This document shows, piece after piece, positions 17,103 to 26,930 of a stretch of 64,000 nucleotides of DNA; the first letter of the stretch is position 1, and each line of letters starts with the position of its first letter. The translations under genes and the position numbers were made by a program. A model generated the notes under the pieces. It ran no database searches, was not told where the DNA came from, and saw only the letters and a list, made by a program, of their open reading frames with translations. The stretch spans positions 3,500,501 to 3,564,500 of the forward strand of contig NZ_CP146986.1 in the NCBI RefSeq assembly GCF_037126175.1, written 5' to 3'. The DNA comes from Pseudomonas sp. RSB 5.4 (GTDB lineage Bacteria > Pseudomonadota > Gammaproteobacteria > Pseudomonadales > Pseudomonadaceae).

Positions 17103-18346
17103 AAATCGCCATCATCGGCAGCGGAATCGCAGGCCTGACCTGCGCCTATCTGCTCAATCGCCAACACGATGTCACGGTGTTCGAAGCCAGCGACTGGGTC
17201 GGCGGCCACACGCACACCGTGGAGGTGACCGTCGAAGGCCGCGAATACGCCGTGGACACTGGTTTCATCGTGTTCAACGACTGGACCTACCCGAACTTCA
17301 TCCGTTTGCTCGGCCAGCTCGGCGTGTCGTTCAAACCGACGGAAATGAGCTTCTCGGTCACCGATCCGGACACCTGTCTGGAATACAACGGCAACAACTT
17401 CAACAGCCTGTTCGCCCAGCGCAGCAACCTGTTGTCGCCGGGGTTCTGGGGCATGTTGCGCGACATCCTGCGCTTCAACAAAGAAGCCCAGCGCGACCTT
17501 GCCGAACAGCGAATCGCCGCCGACACCACGCTCGACGATTACCTCAAGGCCGGCGGTTATGGTGAGCGTTTCATCCTGCATTACATCGTGCCGATGGGCT
17601 CGGCGATCTGGTCGATGCCCATGGCCGAGATGCTCAATTTCCCGCTGCAATTCTTTGTGCGCTTCTTCAAGAATCATGGACTCCTGTCAGTCAGTGATCG
17701 CCCGCAATGGCAGGTGATCGAGGGCGGCTCAAGTGCCTATGTCGCACCGCTGACCGCTGCGTTCAAGGACAAGATCCGCCTCAGTTGCCCGGTGACGCGC
17801 ATCGATCGCGACGAACACGGCGTGGTTATCCACAGCCCGGCCGGCATCGAGCGTTTCGACAAGGTTGTGCTCGCCTGCCACAGCGACCAGGCCCTGCAAT
17901 TGCTCGCCACGCCAAGCCAGGCGGAACGGTCGATCCTCGGTGCCCTGCCCTACGCCGATAACGAAGTGGTGCTGCATACCGATACCCGTCTGCTGCCGAC
18001 ACGCAAACTGGCGTGGGCCAGCTGGAACTACCGCTTGAGCGGCGCCGGCCATACGCACGCGGCCGTCACCTACGACATGAACATCCTGCAGGGCATTCAG
18101 AGCGACACCACGTTCTGCGTCAGCCTCAACCAGAGCGCCGGCATCAGCCCGTCCAAGGTGCTTGCCCGATACACCTACGCCCATCCGCAGTTCAGCCTTG
18201 CGGCCGTGGCGGCGCAGAACCGTTGGGCCGAACTCGACGGTCAGCAGCACACCCACTACTGCGGCGCCTACTGGGCCAACGGCTTTCATGAGGACGGTGT
18301 CGTCAGCGCCTTGCGCGTGGCTGCCGCCTTCGGGGAAAGCTTATGA
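17099..18346 (+). CDS. FAD-dependent amine-oxidase-fold protein, UfaD-like (fatty-acid desaturase candidate)
   Basis: 415 residues with GTG start 17099 overlapping the SDR stop. FAD motif IIGSGIAGL at residues 5-13 and VGGHTHTVEV near 38. Sequence type and gene neighbours match UfaD of Rhodobacter furan-fatty-acid synthesis, which converts an 11-methyl monounsaturated acyl chain on phospholipid to a diene. Lies directly upstream of DUF1365 and the cyclopropane-synthase-like gene as in other proteobacterial light-stress clusters. Function by analogy; an undefined NAD/FAD oxidoreductase is the conservative name. Confidence 0.78.
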   Translation: MKIAIIGSGIAGLTCAYLLNRQHDVTVFEASDWVGGHTHTVEVTVEGREYAVDTGFIVFNDWTYPNFIRLLGQLGVSFKPTEMSFSVTDPDTCLEYNGNNFNSLFAQRSNLLSPGFWGMLRDILRFNKEAQRDLAEQRIAADTTLDDYLKAGGYGERFILHYIVPMGSAIWSMPMAEMLNFPLQFFVRFFKNHGLLSVSDRPQWQVIEGGSSAYVAPLTAAFKDKIRLSCPVTRIDRDEHGVVIHSPAGIERFDKVVLACHSDQALQLLATPSQAERSILGALPYADNEVVLHTDTRLLPTRKLAWASWNYRLSGAGHTHAAVTYDMNILQGIQSDTTFCVSLNQSAGISPSKVLARYTYAHPQFSLAAVAAQNRWAELDGQQHTHYCGAYWANGFHEDGVVSALRVAAAFGESL

Positions 18347-19158
18347 ACAGCGCCCTGTACAGCGGCTGGATCGGCCATCGGCGCTTTTCACCCAGACGCC
18401 ACGAATTCCGTTACCGGATCGGTCTGTTGTACCTCGATCTGGCGGAACAGGACGCCGTATTCGACCTGTCGCCGTTTGCCAGTCGCAGCCGCTTTGCAGC
18501 GTTTTCGTTTCGCGAAACCGACTACCTGAAAACCTTCACCGGCAGTGGCATGCGCCTGATCGATGCGGTACGCCAGCAAGTCGGTGCCGCCATCGGCCAT
18601 CAACCGCAGGGATCGATCTGTCTGTTGACCCAACCACGCAGTTGGGGTCTGGCGTTCAATCCGGTGAGTTTCTTTTATTGCCACGAGGCCGACGGGCAAC
18701 TGGCGGCGATTCTATGCGAAGTTACCAACACGCCGTGGCGCGAGCGTTATCACTACGTGCTGCCGGCCCGCACACCGACCGACCTGCAAGACTTTCATCA
18801 GCACTTTGCCGTGGCCAAGGCCTTTCATGTCTCGCCGTTTTTGCCACGCGATCTCGAGTACCGCATGAGCTTCAGCCCGGCGGCGCAAAAGCTCGGCGTG
18901 CACATGGCCGACTGGCAGGGTGAGCACAAGCTGTTCGACGCCACGCTCAATCTGCAGCGCGAACCCCTCGACCGCCACAGCCTGCACCGCTACTTGCGAC
19001 GTTTTCCGTGGATGACCGCGAAAACCTGTCTGGCGATTTACTGGCAAGCCGTGCGCCTGTTGCTCAAGCGTGCCCCGATTTTTGCTCATCAGGCTGCCGA
19101 CGGCAGCTTTCAAATCGCCACCGTGCCTCCCAAGGAGCACCGCCATGAAATCCTCTAG
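18343..19158 (+). CDS. DUF1365 family protein
   Basis: 271 residues, soluble. DUF1365 features: opening LYSGWIGHRRFSPRRHEFRYRI, the central QPRSWGLAFNPVSFFYCHE and the WREHYHYVLPA-like segment (WRERYHYVLPA). The family has no proven activity but is nearly always next to a UfaD-like flavoprotein and a cyclopropane-synthase-like methyltransferase, as here. It overlaps both neighbours (start over the flavoprotein stop; 14-base overlap with the methyltransferase). A role in the same lipid modification is inferred from context. Confidence 0.85.
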   Translation: MNSALYSGWIGHRRFSPRRHEFRYRIGLLYLDLAEQDAVFDLSPFASRSRFAAFSFRETDYLKTFTGSGMRLIDAVRQQVGAAIGHQPQGSICLLTQPRSWGLAFNPVSFFYCHEADGQLAAILCEVTNTPWRERYHYVLPARTPTDLQDFHQHFAVAKAFHVSPFLPRDLEYRMSFSPAAQKLGVHMADWQGEHKLFDATLNLQREPLDRHSLHRYLRRFPWMTAKTCLAIYWQAVRLLLKRAPIFAHQAADGSFQIATVPPKEHRHEIL

Positions 19159-20410
19159 CCTGTCGGCCAGTCGCTTCAGCACCAACGGTTTGACCGGTTC
19201 GCTGCTGCGTCGTGGCGTTTTGCGGCAACTCAGTCAACTCAAACACGGGCAATTGCTGGTGGTCGAGGACGGCGAACGCCTGATGTTCGGTACGCCGGGC
19301 AGCCACCTGCTCGGCGAAATCCATGTCCAGGATGCCGCGGTCTGGGGCATGGTCGCCGGCAACGGATCGATTGGCGCTGGCGAAGCGTTTATCCACGGTT
19401 ACTGGAGTTCGCCGGACCTGACGGCGGTCGTGCGCGTGTTCGTCAGCAACCTCGACGTGCTCGACGCCATGGAGCGCGGCCTGGCCCGCCTCAGCCGGCC
19501 GCTGGTGCAAGGCCTGCACTGGCTCAACCGCAACACGCGCAAGGGCTCGCAGAAAAACATCGCCGCGCACTATGACCTCGGCAACGATCTGTTCGAACAG
19601 TTTCTCGACCCAACCATGATGTACTCGGCCGCGCAGTTCCTCAGCCCCGAAGACAGCCTGGAACAGGCGCAGTTGAACAAACTGGAACGGATCTGCCAGA
19701 AGCTCGCGCTCAAACCCGAAGACCATTTGCTGGAGATCGGCACGGGTTGGGGCAGCATGGCGCTCTACGCCGCGCAGCATTACGGTTGCCGCGTCACCAC
19801 CACGACACTGTCGAAAGAGCAGTACGCGTTCACCGCCAAGCGCATTGAAGCACTGGGGTTGCAGGATCGGGTGACGCTGCTGCTCAAGGACTACCGCGAC
19901 CTCACCGGCGAATACGACAAACTGGTGTCGATCGAGATGATCGAAGCGGTCGGCCATCGCTTCCTGCCGACCTACTTCAAACAGTGCGCGCACCTGCTCA
20001 AGAGCAACGGCCTGATGCTGTTGCAGGCAATCACCATCCGCGAGCAGCGCTACGAGCAGGCCAAGCGCGGCGTCGACTTCATCCAGCGCTACATCTTCCC
20101 CGGCGGCGCCCTGCCCTGCGTGCAGAAGATGCTCGAAGTGGTCAGCCACGAGACCGACATGAACCTGCTGCACATGGAAGACTTCGGCCTGCACTACGCC
20201 CGCACCCTGCGCCTGTGGCACGAGAACTTTCGCCGCGCCCATGGCCGGTTGAGCGAGTTGGGTTACGACGATTACTTCCTGCGGCTCTGGGAGTTTTACC
20301 TGTGCTACTGCGAAGGCGGGTTCCTCGAGCGCACCATCGGCACCGCGCAATTGCTGTTGGCCAAACCGGCGGCAATGCCAGCGCCGTTGCTCGGGCGCTT
20401 CGATGCTTGA
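19145..20410 (+). CDS. cyclopropane-fatty-acyl-phospholipid synthase-like methyltransferase (CfaB/UfaM-type)
   Basis: 421 residues. SAM-dependent enzyme acting on unsaturated acyl chains of membrane phospholipids; the C-terminal domain has SAM motif LLEIGTGWGSMALY near residue 196 and the YCEGGF loop near residue 390. Family members either make cyclopropane rings or, in the UfaM branch, add a methyl branch that leads to furan fatty acids; sequence alone does not decide, but UfaD-like and DUF1365 neighbours favour the latter. ATG 19145 is preceded by AAGGAG. The P. putida ufaM gene is light-induced through PplR. Confidence 0.88.
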   Translation: MKSSSLSASRFSTNGLTGSLLRRGVLRQLSQLKHGQLLVVEDGERLMFGTPGSHLLGEIHVQDAAVWGMVAGNGSIGAGEAFIHGYWSSPDLTAVVRVFVSNLDVLDAMERGLARLSRPLVQGLHWLNRNTRKGSQKNIAAHYDLGNDLFEQFLDPTMMYSAAQFLSPEDSLEQAQLNKLERICQKLALKPEDHLLEIGTGWGSMALYAAQHYGCRVTTTTLSKEQYAFTAKRIEALGLQDRVTLLLKDYRDLTGEYDKLVSIEMIEAVGHRFLPTYFKQCAHLLKSNGLMLLQAITIREQRYEQAKRGVDFIQRYIFPGGALPCVQKMLEVVSHETDMNLLHMEDFGLHYARTLRLWHENFRRAHGRLSELGYDDYFLRLWEFYLCYCEGGFLERTIGTAQLLLAKPAAMPAPLLGRFDA

Positions 20411-20894
20411 GCGGCTGATCAATGCCGTGCTGTTCCAGGTCGGCTGGCTGGCCTGCGTGGTCGGCGGCAACAGTCTGTGGTTGCTGGTGGCGCTGGCGGT
20501 GCTGGTGATCCATCTGGGCTGGATCAGCAGTTGGTCTGCGGAGGGTCGCTTGATTCTCAGCGTAGTGATTGTCGGCACAGCGGTGGACAGCCTGTTGCGC
20601 GCGACGGGCGTGTTCGAATTCCAGGATCCGTCGCCGCTGATTCCGCTCTGGCTGATGCTGCTCTGGGCACTGCTTGCCACCACGTTGCGCCATTGCCTGC
20701 AATGGACGGCTCGCCCGTGGTGGCTGGCAAGCGCGCTGGGCGCGGTCGGCGGCGCTGTTTCCTATTACGGTGGCGGGCGCCTCGCCGGGGTGCAATTTCC
20801 CTACGGGGAAATTCCGACCCTGATCGGCATCGGCCTGCTGTGGGCGGTACTGTTTCCGGTGCTGCACGCGATGGCACGGCGGCTCAGCCACTGA
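20403..20894 (+). CDS. DUF2878 family inner-membrane protein, last gene of the photolyase operon
   Basis: 163 residues with about five hydrophobic segments and a small polar C-terminus; integral membrane protein of the DUF2878 family. No catalytic motif is visible. ATG 20403 overlaps the methyltransferase stop by eight bases. Members are found in the same lipid/photolyase clusters in other gamma-proteobacteria, so it may position or feed the lipid-modifying enzymes; this is inference from context. Confidence 0.83.
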   Translation: MLERLINAVLFQVGWLACVVGGNSLWLLVALAVLVIHLGWISSWSAEGRLILSVVIVGTAVDSLLRATGVFEFQDPSPLIPLWLMLLWALLATTLRHCLQWTARPWWLASALGAVGGAVSYYGGGRLAGVQFPYGEIPTLIGIGLLWAVLFPVLHAMARRLSH

Positions 20895-20946
20895 GCGTCT
20901 GTCAGGCCTTTCACACAGCCACAGGCGACTGGCTTACACTGGCACC

Positions 20947-21252
20947 ATGAAAACCATTCCCCACCAGCAAATCACCGAGCCAGCGGTCACGTGTTCGACC
21001 TGCGCGGCGTGCTGCTGCCAGCTTGAAGTGATGCTGATCACCGACACTGGCGTGCCCGAGCGTTTTATCGATACCGATGAATGGGGTGGTGAGGTGATGC
21101 TGCGTCTGGACGACGGCTGGTGCGCGGCGCTGGATCGCGACAGCATGATGTGCACGATCTACGAGAAACGTCCGCTGATCTGTCGCGAGTTCGAGATGGG
21201 CGCGCCGGAATGCATTGAAGAACGCAAAGGCATTGCCACTGCCTACCGCTGA
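20947..21252 (+). CDS. YkgJ family cysteine-cluster protein
   Basis: 101 residues with nine cysteines: a dense N-terminal cluster (Cys16, 19, 22, 23, 24) and Cys59, 69, 79, 89 further on. This fits the YkgJ/UPF0153 Zn- or Fe-binding family, whose function is unknown. It starts 52 bases after the photolyase operon stop with its own short gap, so it may be read through from that operon or have its own promoter. A REPIN follows it. Confidence 0.85.
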   Translation: MKTIPHQQITEPAVTCSTCAACCCQLEVMLITDTGVPERFIDTDEWGGEVMLRLDDGWCAALDRDSMMCTIYEKRPLICREFEMGAPECIEERKGIATAYR

Positions 21253-21275
21253 TTTCAACAGCAGCTCAAAACCAA

Positions 21276-21365
21276 TGTGGGAGCGGGCTTGCTCGCGAAT
21301 GCGGTGTGTCAGTCAATAGTGTTGTCGACTGACACACCGCATTCGCGAGCAAGCCCGCTCCCACA
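21276..21365. repeat. REPIN-type inverted repeat, GTGGGAGCGGGCTTGCTCGCG class
   Basis: A near-perfect inverted repeat: TGTGGGAGCGGGCTTGCTC onward to GTGTGTCAGTC pairs with GACTGACACAC to GCTCCCACA. It lies between convergent ykgJ-like and pagL genes. Confidence 0.9.
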
Positions 21366-21385
21366 AAGATTTGTGCAAGCTGCAG

Positions 21386-21904
21386 TTACAACGGCATCGA
21401 GTAATGCAGCGCGTAACTTTCTACACCGTCGTTGTTGCTGTTCAGACCGGCGTTGGAATAGTGCGTCGCACGGATCCCCACTTCATGTCCGCCGTTGAAA
21501 CGCAGGCCGAAACCAATACGGTCTTCGAACTGGAAGGACTGTCCGATGTTGTTGCTTTCATATTTGGTGTTGGAAAAGGCCGCGACACCAATACCGGCCT
21601 CGACATACGGTTTGACCGACTGACCGGCAAACTCGTAAACAAATACCGGCGAGAACGACAGGCTGTTGTTGCTGGAAGTCTTGTCACCTTCCCAGTAAGT
21701 GTAAGCGCCGCTCCAGTAACCGGTCAGGCGACCGACGTCGCTTTGCAGCCAGCTCTTGTCCCAATCGAAATTCATGCCCAAGCGATAAGTCATCGTCGAA
21801 TCGCTGGTTGCCCCCACTGCAAACTCTACGTTTGCCGCTTGTGCAGTAAAACTTTGCCCCATCAGTGCAGCCGCAATCGCGGCCAAGCAGAATAGTCGCT
21901 TCAC
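21386..21904 (-). CDS. pagL: lipid A 3-O-deacylase PagL
   Basis: 172 residues: 23-residue signal peptide ending AQA, then an eight-strand outer-membrane beta-barrel. PagL removes the 3-O acyl chain of lipid A. The catalytic pattern THYSNAG gives His148 and Ser150 (about 125 and 127 in the mature protein), with Glu162 as the third residue, matching the known His-Ser-Glu triad spacing. The C-terminal aromatic/hydrophobic ending suits barrel assembly. P. aeruginosa pagL is likewise between phr and murI. No regulatory site was recognised. Confidence 0.93.
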   Translation of the reverse strand: MKRLFCLAAIAAALMGQSFTAQAANVEFAVGATSDSTMTYRLGMNFDWDKSWLQSDVGRLTGYWSGAYTYWEGDKTSSNNSLSFSPVFVYEFAGQSVKPYVEAGIGVAAFSNTKYESNNIGQSFQFEDRIGFGLRFNGGHEVGIRATHYSNAGLNSNNDGVESYALHYSMPL

Positions 21905-22018
21905 GTTGAAAACTTCCTTTTCCGGAACGATCGTTTTGGTTTTCTAGTAAACCCAGCGGTATAGAAATCGGCGCTTGAGCAGAAGTTCAGCTGACTTTTT
22001 AGATATTTCACACTTTTT

Positions 22019-22810
22019 TTACAAGGTGAATTTTTCAACGTCACCGGCAACTTGGCCCAGCAGGGGCAAGGTTTTGCGAAAGGACTCGGGATCGGCGCTG
22101 GTCCAGAATCTGACTGGTTGGTTCGGGCCTTCGGCGAGCAGTTCACGCTCGGCCAGCAGTCGCTGCAATTGACGGGCGACGGCGGCACCGGTGTCGATCA
22201 GACTGATGTGGTCCGGGATCATCGACTTGAGCAGCGGTTTGAGAAACGGATAGTGGGTGCAGCCGAGAATGATCGTGTCGCAACCGTTGGCCAGCAGCGG
22301 ATCGACATAATGCTTGAGCAACGTGCGCAACTCGGCACTGTGCAGATCACCGCTTTCAATCAGTTCCACCAGACCGGGGCACGGCTGGGTGACGACGCGA
22401 ACGTCTGTGGCAAAGCGATCGAGCAACGCGGCGAACTTGGCACTCTGCAAGGTGCCGGTGGTGGCGAGTACGCCGACCACACCGCTGCGGGTGGCGGCGG
22501 CAGCAGGTTTGACCGCGGGCTCCATGCCGACAATCGGCCACTGGGGGAAATCCCGGCGCAGATCGGCAACAGCGGCCACCGTCGCCGTGTTGCAGGCGAT
22601 CACCAGGGCCTTGGCGCCCTGCTCGCGGAAAAAGCCGGCCATCACATTGCAGCGCTGGCGGATGAACTCCGGGGTTTTCTCACCGTAGGGGATGTGCCCG
22701 CAATCGGCGAAATACAGCAGTGATTCATGGGGCAGCAAACGCTGGATCTCGGCCAGTACCGACAAGCCGCCGACACCGGAATCGAACACCGCGATCGGTG
22801 CCTCACGCAT
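22019..22810 (-). CDS. murI: glutamate racemase
   Basis: 263 residues. Interconverts L- and D-glutamate, supplying D-Glu for peptidoglycan. The two catalytic cysteines are Cys73 (ACNTAT) and Cys184 (GCTHYP), with Asp10-Ser11 at the N-terminus. ATG 22810 overlaps moeB by eight bases; the longer frame to 22882 lies within moeB. Last gene of the hemA-prfA-prmC-moeB-murI unit. Confidence 0.96.
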   Translation of the reverse strand: MREAPIAVFDSGVGGLSVLAEIQRLLPHESLLYFADCGHIPYGEKTPEFIRQRCNVMAGFFREQGAKALVIACNTATVAAVADLRRDFPQWPIVGMEPAVKPAAAATRSGVVGVLATTGTLQSAKFAALLDRFATDVRVVTQPCPGLVELIESGDLHSAELRTLLKHYVDPLLANGCDTIILGCTHYPFLKPLLKSMIPDHISLIDTGAAVARQLQRLLAERELLAEGPNQPVRFWTSADPESFRKTLPLLGQVAGDVEKFTL

Positions 22811-23558
22811 GCTGCGAACCACAGACGCTGCACCCCGGATCGCGCTTGACCCGCAGTTCACGGAAGCGCGAACCCAGGGCATCGATCAATAGCAAGCGGC
22901 CCACCAGTGGTTCGCCAAAACCGACCAGCACTTTCAAGGCTTCAAGCGCCTGCAGGCTGCCAACCAGCCCCACCAGCGGCCCGACTACACCGGCCTCGCT
23001 GCACGTCAGTTCGGCTTCGCTGCCGTGTCCGTAGAGACAGTGGTAGCACGGACTTTCCGGGCGGCGCGGGTCGAACACCGACAACTGCCCTTCCAGACGA
23101 ATCGCCGCGCCACTGACCAAGGGTTTGCGCGCCGCCACGCACGCGGCGTTGACCGCTTCGCGGGTGGAGAAATTGTCGGAACAGTCGAGCACCAGATCCA
23201 CCGCGGCCACGGCGGCGGCCAGGGAATCCTCATCCAGCGCCTGACGAAGGGCCACCAGTTGAATCTCCGGGTTGATCGCGCTCAGGCGCTTGAGCGCCGA
23301 GTCGACCTTGCTCATGCCGACGCTGTCGGTGTCATGAATGATCTGGCGTTGCAGGTTGGTCAGGTCGACCGTGTCGAAATCCGCCAGGTGCAGCTCACCG
23401 ACGCCGGCCGCCGCCAGGTACAGCGCAACCGGCGCACCGAGACCGCCGAGGCCGACGATCAGTACACGACTGTCTTTAAGCTTCAGTTGCCCATCGATAT
23501 CGATGTGTTGCAGCAGAATCTGCCGGCTGTAGCGCAGCAATTCCTGATCATTCAGCAC
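22803..23558 (-). CDS. moeB: molybdopterin-synthase adenylyltransferase
   Basis: 251 residues of ThiF/MoeB/HesA type. Adenylates the C-terminus of MoaD in molybdenum-cofactor synthesis. ATP-binding [12 protein letters not shown] is at residues 32-43; zinc-binding CYHC (near 178) and CSVC (near the C-terminus) pairs are present. Overlaps prmC by seven bases and murI by eight. The family also includes ThiF-like enzymes, but Pseudomonas synteny (PA4663) supports MoeB. Confidence 0.92.
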   Translation of the reverse strand: MLNDQELLRYSRQILLQHIDIDGQLKLKDSRVLIVGLGGLGAPVALYLAAAGVGELHLADFDTVDLTNLQRQIIHDTDSVGMSKVDSALKRLSAINPEIQLVALRQALDEDSLAAAVAAVDLVLDCSDNFSTREAVNAACVAARKPLVSGAAIRLEGQLSVFDPRRPESPCYHCLYGHGSEAELTCSEAGVVGPLVGLVGSLQALEALKVLVGFGEPLVGRLLLIDALGSRFRELRVKRDPGCSVCGSQHA

Positions 23559-24382
23559 GGCACGCGCCCCAGGCTGATCCGTTGATGACCGCCCAGATCG
23601 GTGCGGCTGTGGACTTCTTCGAAACCGCGGGTCAGCAACAGATCACGCACGGCTTCGGCTTGATCATAGCCGTGTTCGAGCATCAGCCAGCCGCCGGCTT
23701 CGAGATGCTCCGGGGCCTGGGCGACAATCAGGCGCAGATCTTCGAGCCCGTCGACACCCGCCACCAGCGCACTGGCCGGTTCGAAGCGCACATCGCCCTC
23801 GACCAGATGCGGGTCGGCGGCGGCGATGTACGGCGGGTTGCTGATGATCAGATTGAAACGCTGGCCTTCGAGGGCGCTGAACCAGTGGCTGCTCAGCACC
23901 GTGGCGTTGTTCAGGTTCAAGCGCTGGCGATTGCGTTCGGCGAGGGCCACGGCTTCCAGCACACGATCCACCGCCGTGACCTTCCACGCCGGGCGCTCAC
24001 TGGCGAGGGCCAAGGCAATCGCGCCGCTGCCGGTGCCCAGATCGAGAACGTTCGCCGGCGTTGCCGCCAGCAGTTCCAGCGCGGCCTCGACCAGCAATTC
24101 GGTGTCCGGACGCGGGATCAGTGTGTGCGGAGCGACTTCCAGATCGAGCTTCCAGAACCCCTGCTGACCAAGAATGTAGGCCACCGGCTCACCGCCACGA
24201 CGCCGTTGCAGGTACTCGGTAAAAATCAGCACCGCTTCGCTGGGCACGATGCGCTCGGGCCAGGTGTGCAGGAAACTGCGCGGTTTGCCCAGTGCCGCAG
24301 CCAGGAGCAGTTCGGCATCCAGACGCGCCGTGGGCGAGTCCGGCAATTCGGCGGCGCGCAACAGACTGGCAATGATGGTCAT
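23552..24382 (-). CDS. prmC: peptide chain release factor N5-glutamine methyltransferase
   Basis: 276 residues. Methylates the GGQ glutamine of RF1 and RF2, raising termination efficiency. The SAM motif DLGTGSG is at 114-120 and the substrate motif NPPY at 182-185. It abuts prfA, whose product is its substrate, with no gap. Confidence 0.97.
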   Translation of the reverse strand: MTIIASLLRAAELPDSPTARLDAELLLAAALGKPRSFLHTWPERIVPSEAVLIFTEYLQRRRGGEPVAYILGQQGFWKLDLEVAPHTLIPRPDTELLVEAALELLAATPANVLDLGTGSGAIALALASERPAWKVTAVDRVLEAVALAERNRQRLNLNNATVLSSHWFSALEGQRFNLIISNPPYIAAADPHLVEGDVRFEPASALVAGVDGLEDLRLIVAQAPEHLEAGGWLMLEHGYDQAEAVRDLLLTRGFEEVHSRTDLGGHQRISLGRVPC

Positions 24383-25465
24383 TTATTCACCTATCGCTGC
24401 AAGTTGGTCGGCCTGGTATTCGGCCAGCAAAGGCTCGATCACCGCTTCAACGCCGCCGGCGAGGATTTCATCAAGGGAGTACAGGGTCAGGTTGACGCGA
24501 TGGTCGGTGACCCGGCCCTGGGCAAAGTTGTACGTGCGAATGCGCTCGGAGCGGTCGCCGGAACCCACGAGCAATTTACGTTCGCTGGCAATCGCGTTCG
24601 CGGCAGCAGCGGTCTGCTGGTCGTTGAGCTTGGCCGACAACCAGGCCATCGCCCGGGCACGATTCTTGTGCTGGGAACGTTCTTCCTGGCATTCGACCAC
24701 GATGCCGGTCGGCAAGTGGGTAATGCGGATCGCCGAGTCGGTCTTGTTCACGTGCTGACCACCGGCCCCGGAAGAACGGTAGGTGTCGACGCGCAGATCC
24801 GCCGGGTTGATCTCAATCGCTTCCTGCTCGTCCGGCTCCGGCAATACCGCCACGGTACAGGCCGAAGTGTGGATGCGGCCCTGGGATTCGGTGGCCGGCA
24901 CGCGCTGCACACGGTGCGCGCCAGACTCGAACTTCAGCTTGCCGTAGACATTGTCGCCTTCGACCCGGGCAATGACTTCTTTATAGCCGCCGTGTTCGCC
25001 CTCGTTTTCCGAGAGGATTTCCACGCGCCAGCCACGTCGCTCGGCGTAACGCGAGTACATGCGGAACAGGTCGCCGGAGAAGATCGCCGCCTCGTCGCCA
25101 CCGGTGCCGGCGCGGATTTCGAGAAACACGTTGCGACCGTCGTTCGGGTCCTTGGGCAGCAGCATGCGTTGCAGATCGGATTCCAGGGTGATCAACAGCT
25201 CTTTGGCTTCGCGGACTTCTTCCACGGCCATTTCACGCATGTCCGGGTCGTTGTCCTTGAGCAATGCCTGGGCACTCTCCAGATCATTTTGTACGCCGAG
25301 CAGCTTTTTATAAGCGGCGACGACCGGCTCGACTTCGGCGTATTCCTTGGAATAAGCGCGAAATCTGGCCTGATCGGAAATGACTTCAGCGTCGCCAAGC
25401 AGCGCAGTCAGTTCCTCGAATCGGTCCTGGAGGATGTCCAGCTTGTTGAGCAGTGACGCTTTCAT
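24383..25465 (-). CDS. prfA: peptide chain release factor 1
   Basis: 360 residues. Ends translation at UAA and UAG. Codon-reading PAT tripeptide is at 190-192 and the GGQ loop is at 235-237 with Gln237 as the PrmC target. Start at 25465 overlaps hemA by four bases, giving translational coupling. Standard hemA-prfA-prmC order. Confidence 0.98.
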   Translation of the reverse strand: MKASLLNKLDILQDRFEELTALLGDAEVISDQARFRAYSKEYAEVEPVVAAYKKLLGVQNDLESAQALLKDNDPDMREMAVEEVREAKELLITLESDLQRMLLPKDPNDGRNVFLEIRAGTGGDEAAIFSGDLFRMYSRYAERRGWRVEILSENEGEHGGYKEVIARVEGDNVYGKLKFESGAHRVQRVPATESQGRIHTSACTVAVLPEPDEQEAIEINPADLRVDTYRSSGAGGQHVNKTDSAIRITHLPTGIVVECQEERSQHKNRARAMAWLSAKLNDQQTAAAANAIASERKLLVGSGDRSERIRTYNFAQGRVTDHRVNLTLYSLDEILAGGVEAVIEPLLAEYQADQLAAIGE

Positions 25466-26748
25466 TGCGGTTTTTTATCCGAAAAACTATCCGGTGAGCC
25501 CTCAAGGGCAAAGAGTTCCTGGGCCATGGCCAGCGCATCGAGGCGGCCTTCGGCAGAAAGCTTTTTCAGTTGCACGCTTGGAGCATGCAGCAGTTTATTG
25601 GTCAGGCCGCGAGCCAGTTGCCCGAGCACATCTTCGGCGTTGCCGCCGTTGGCCAGCAGACGCAGGGCTTTTTGCAGCTCCTCGTCGCGCAGGCGCTCGC
25701 TCTGTTGCCGATAGGCCTTGAGCACATCGACCGCGGCCAGCTCACGCAGGCGCACCATGAAATCGTCGGCGCCGACCGAGACCATCTCTTCCGCGGCCTG
25801 GGCTGCGCCCTGACGACTCTTGAGGTTCTCGGCGACCACTTCGTGCAGATCGTCGACGCTATACAGGTAAACGTCGTCGAGTTCGCCGACTTCCGGCTCG
25901 ATGTCCCGAGGTACGGCGATGTCGACCATGAAGATCGGCTTGTGCTTGCGCTGCTTCAGCGCACTTTCCACCGCGCCCTTGCCGAGGATCGGCAACTGGC
26001 TGGCGGTCGAACTGATCACGATATCGCTGCGCACCAGCTCCGCCGGAATGTCCGAGAGCAGCACCGCATGAGCGCCGAACTGCTCGGCCAGCAGGCTGGC
26101 GCGCTCCAGCGTGCGGTTGGCGACCACGATGCGCTTGACCCCCAACTCATGCAGATGGCGGGCAACCAGGGTGATGGTCTCGCCGGCGCCGATCAGCAGG
26201 GCCTGGCTGCGCTGCAGGTCGCTGAAAATCTGTTTGGCCAGGCTGACCGCGGCAAACGCCACGGACACCGGGTTTTCGCCGATGGCAGTGTCGGTGCGCA
26301 CTTGCTTGGCGGCATTGAACGTCGCTTGGAACAGCCGCCCCAGCAGCGGGCCGATGGTCCCGGCCTCGCGAGCCACGGCGTAGGCCGATTTCATCTGGCC
26401 GAGAATCTGCGGTTCGCCCAGCACCAGCGAGTCGAGCCCGGAGGCGACGCGCATCATGTGACGAACTGCCGCATCATCTTCATGCACATAAGCACTCGCG
26501 CGCAGCTCATCGAGGCTTAAATGGTGATAATCGGCCAGCCAGCGCAGGACCAGATCAGCTGAAACCTGATCCTGTTCTATATAAAGCTCACTGCGATTGC
26601 AGGTGGAGAGGATCGCGGCTTCGCGGCTGTCGGTCATTCTGCAGAGCTGCTGCAAGGCCTCAACCAGTTGCTCAGGGGTAAAGGCCACGCGCTCGCGGAC
26701 GTCTACTGAAGCAGTCTTGTGGTTAATACCGAGTGCGAGGAAGGCCAT
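25462..26748 (-). CDS. hemA: glutamyl-tRNA reductase
   Basis: 428 residues. Reduces glutamyl-tRNA(Glu) to glutamate-1-semialdehyde, the committed step of tetrapyrrole synthesis. Catalytic Cys50 is in [10 protein letters not shown]; the NADPH-binding domain ([14 protein letters not shown]) is mid-protein and the dimerisation helix is C-terminal. First gene of a five-gene minus-strand operon; divergent from the TPR lipoprotein gene across 182 bases. Confidence 0.97.
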   Translation of the reverse strand: MAFLALGINHKTASVDVRERVAFTPEQLVEALQQLCRMTDSREAAILSTCNRSELYIEQDQVSADLVLRWLADYHHLSLDELRASAYVHEDDAAVRHMMRVASGLDSLVLGEPQILGQMKSAYAVAREAGTIGPLLGRLFQATFNAAKQVRTDTAIGENPVSVAFAAVSLAKQIFSDLQRSQALLIGAGETITLVARHLHELGVKRIVVANRTLERASLLAEQFGAHAVLLSDIPAELVRSDIVISSTASQLPILGKGAVESALKQRKHKPIFMVDIAVPRDIEPEVGELDDVYLYSVDDLHEVVAENLKSRQGAAQAAEEMVSVGADDFMVRLRELAAVDVLKAYRQQSERLRDEELQKALRLLANGGNAEDVLGQLARGLTNKLLHAPSVQLKKLSAEGRLDALAMAQELFALEGSPDSFSDKKPQ

Positions 26749-26820
26749 TCAAGGTCGCTGATAGTGACGTGAAGCCGGCAATTGTCCTACTTCGTCAGAT
26801 TCAGAACAACTACCGCTGAC

Positions 26821-26848
26821 TATTGTCCCAATGGTTGGTGCCTATAAT
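26821..26848 (+). promoter_or_regulatory. candidate promoter for the TPR lipoprotein-lolB-ispE unit
   Basis: A consensus -10 TATAAT is at 26843-26848, 83 bases before the gene. The upstream -35 is weak (TATTGT, 16 bases away), so the call rests mainly on the -10. Confidence 0.4.
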
Positions 26849-26930
26849 GCTCACAACTGAGACTCGGTTATGTTTGGCCGAAGGCTTGTGTCATGATGAT
26901 CCGACCGCAGGTTAGTCGTCCTCTTCCTAT

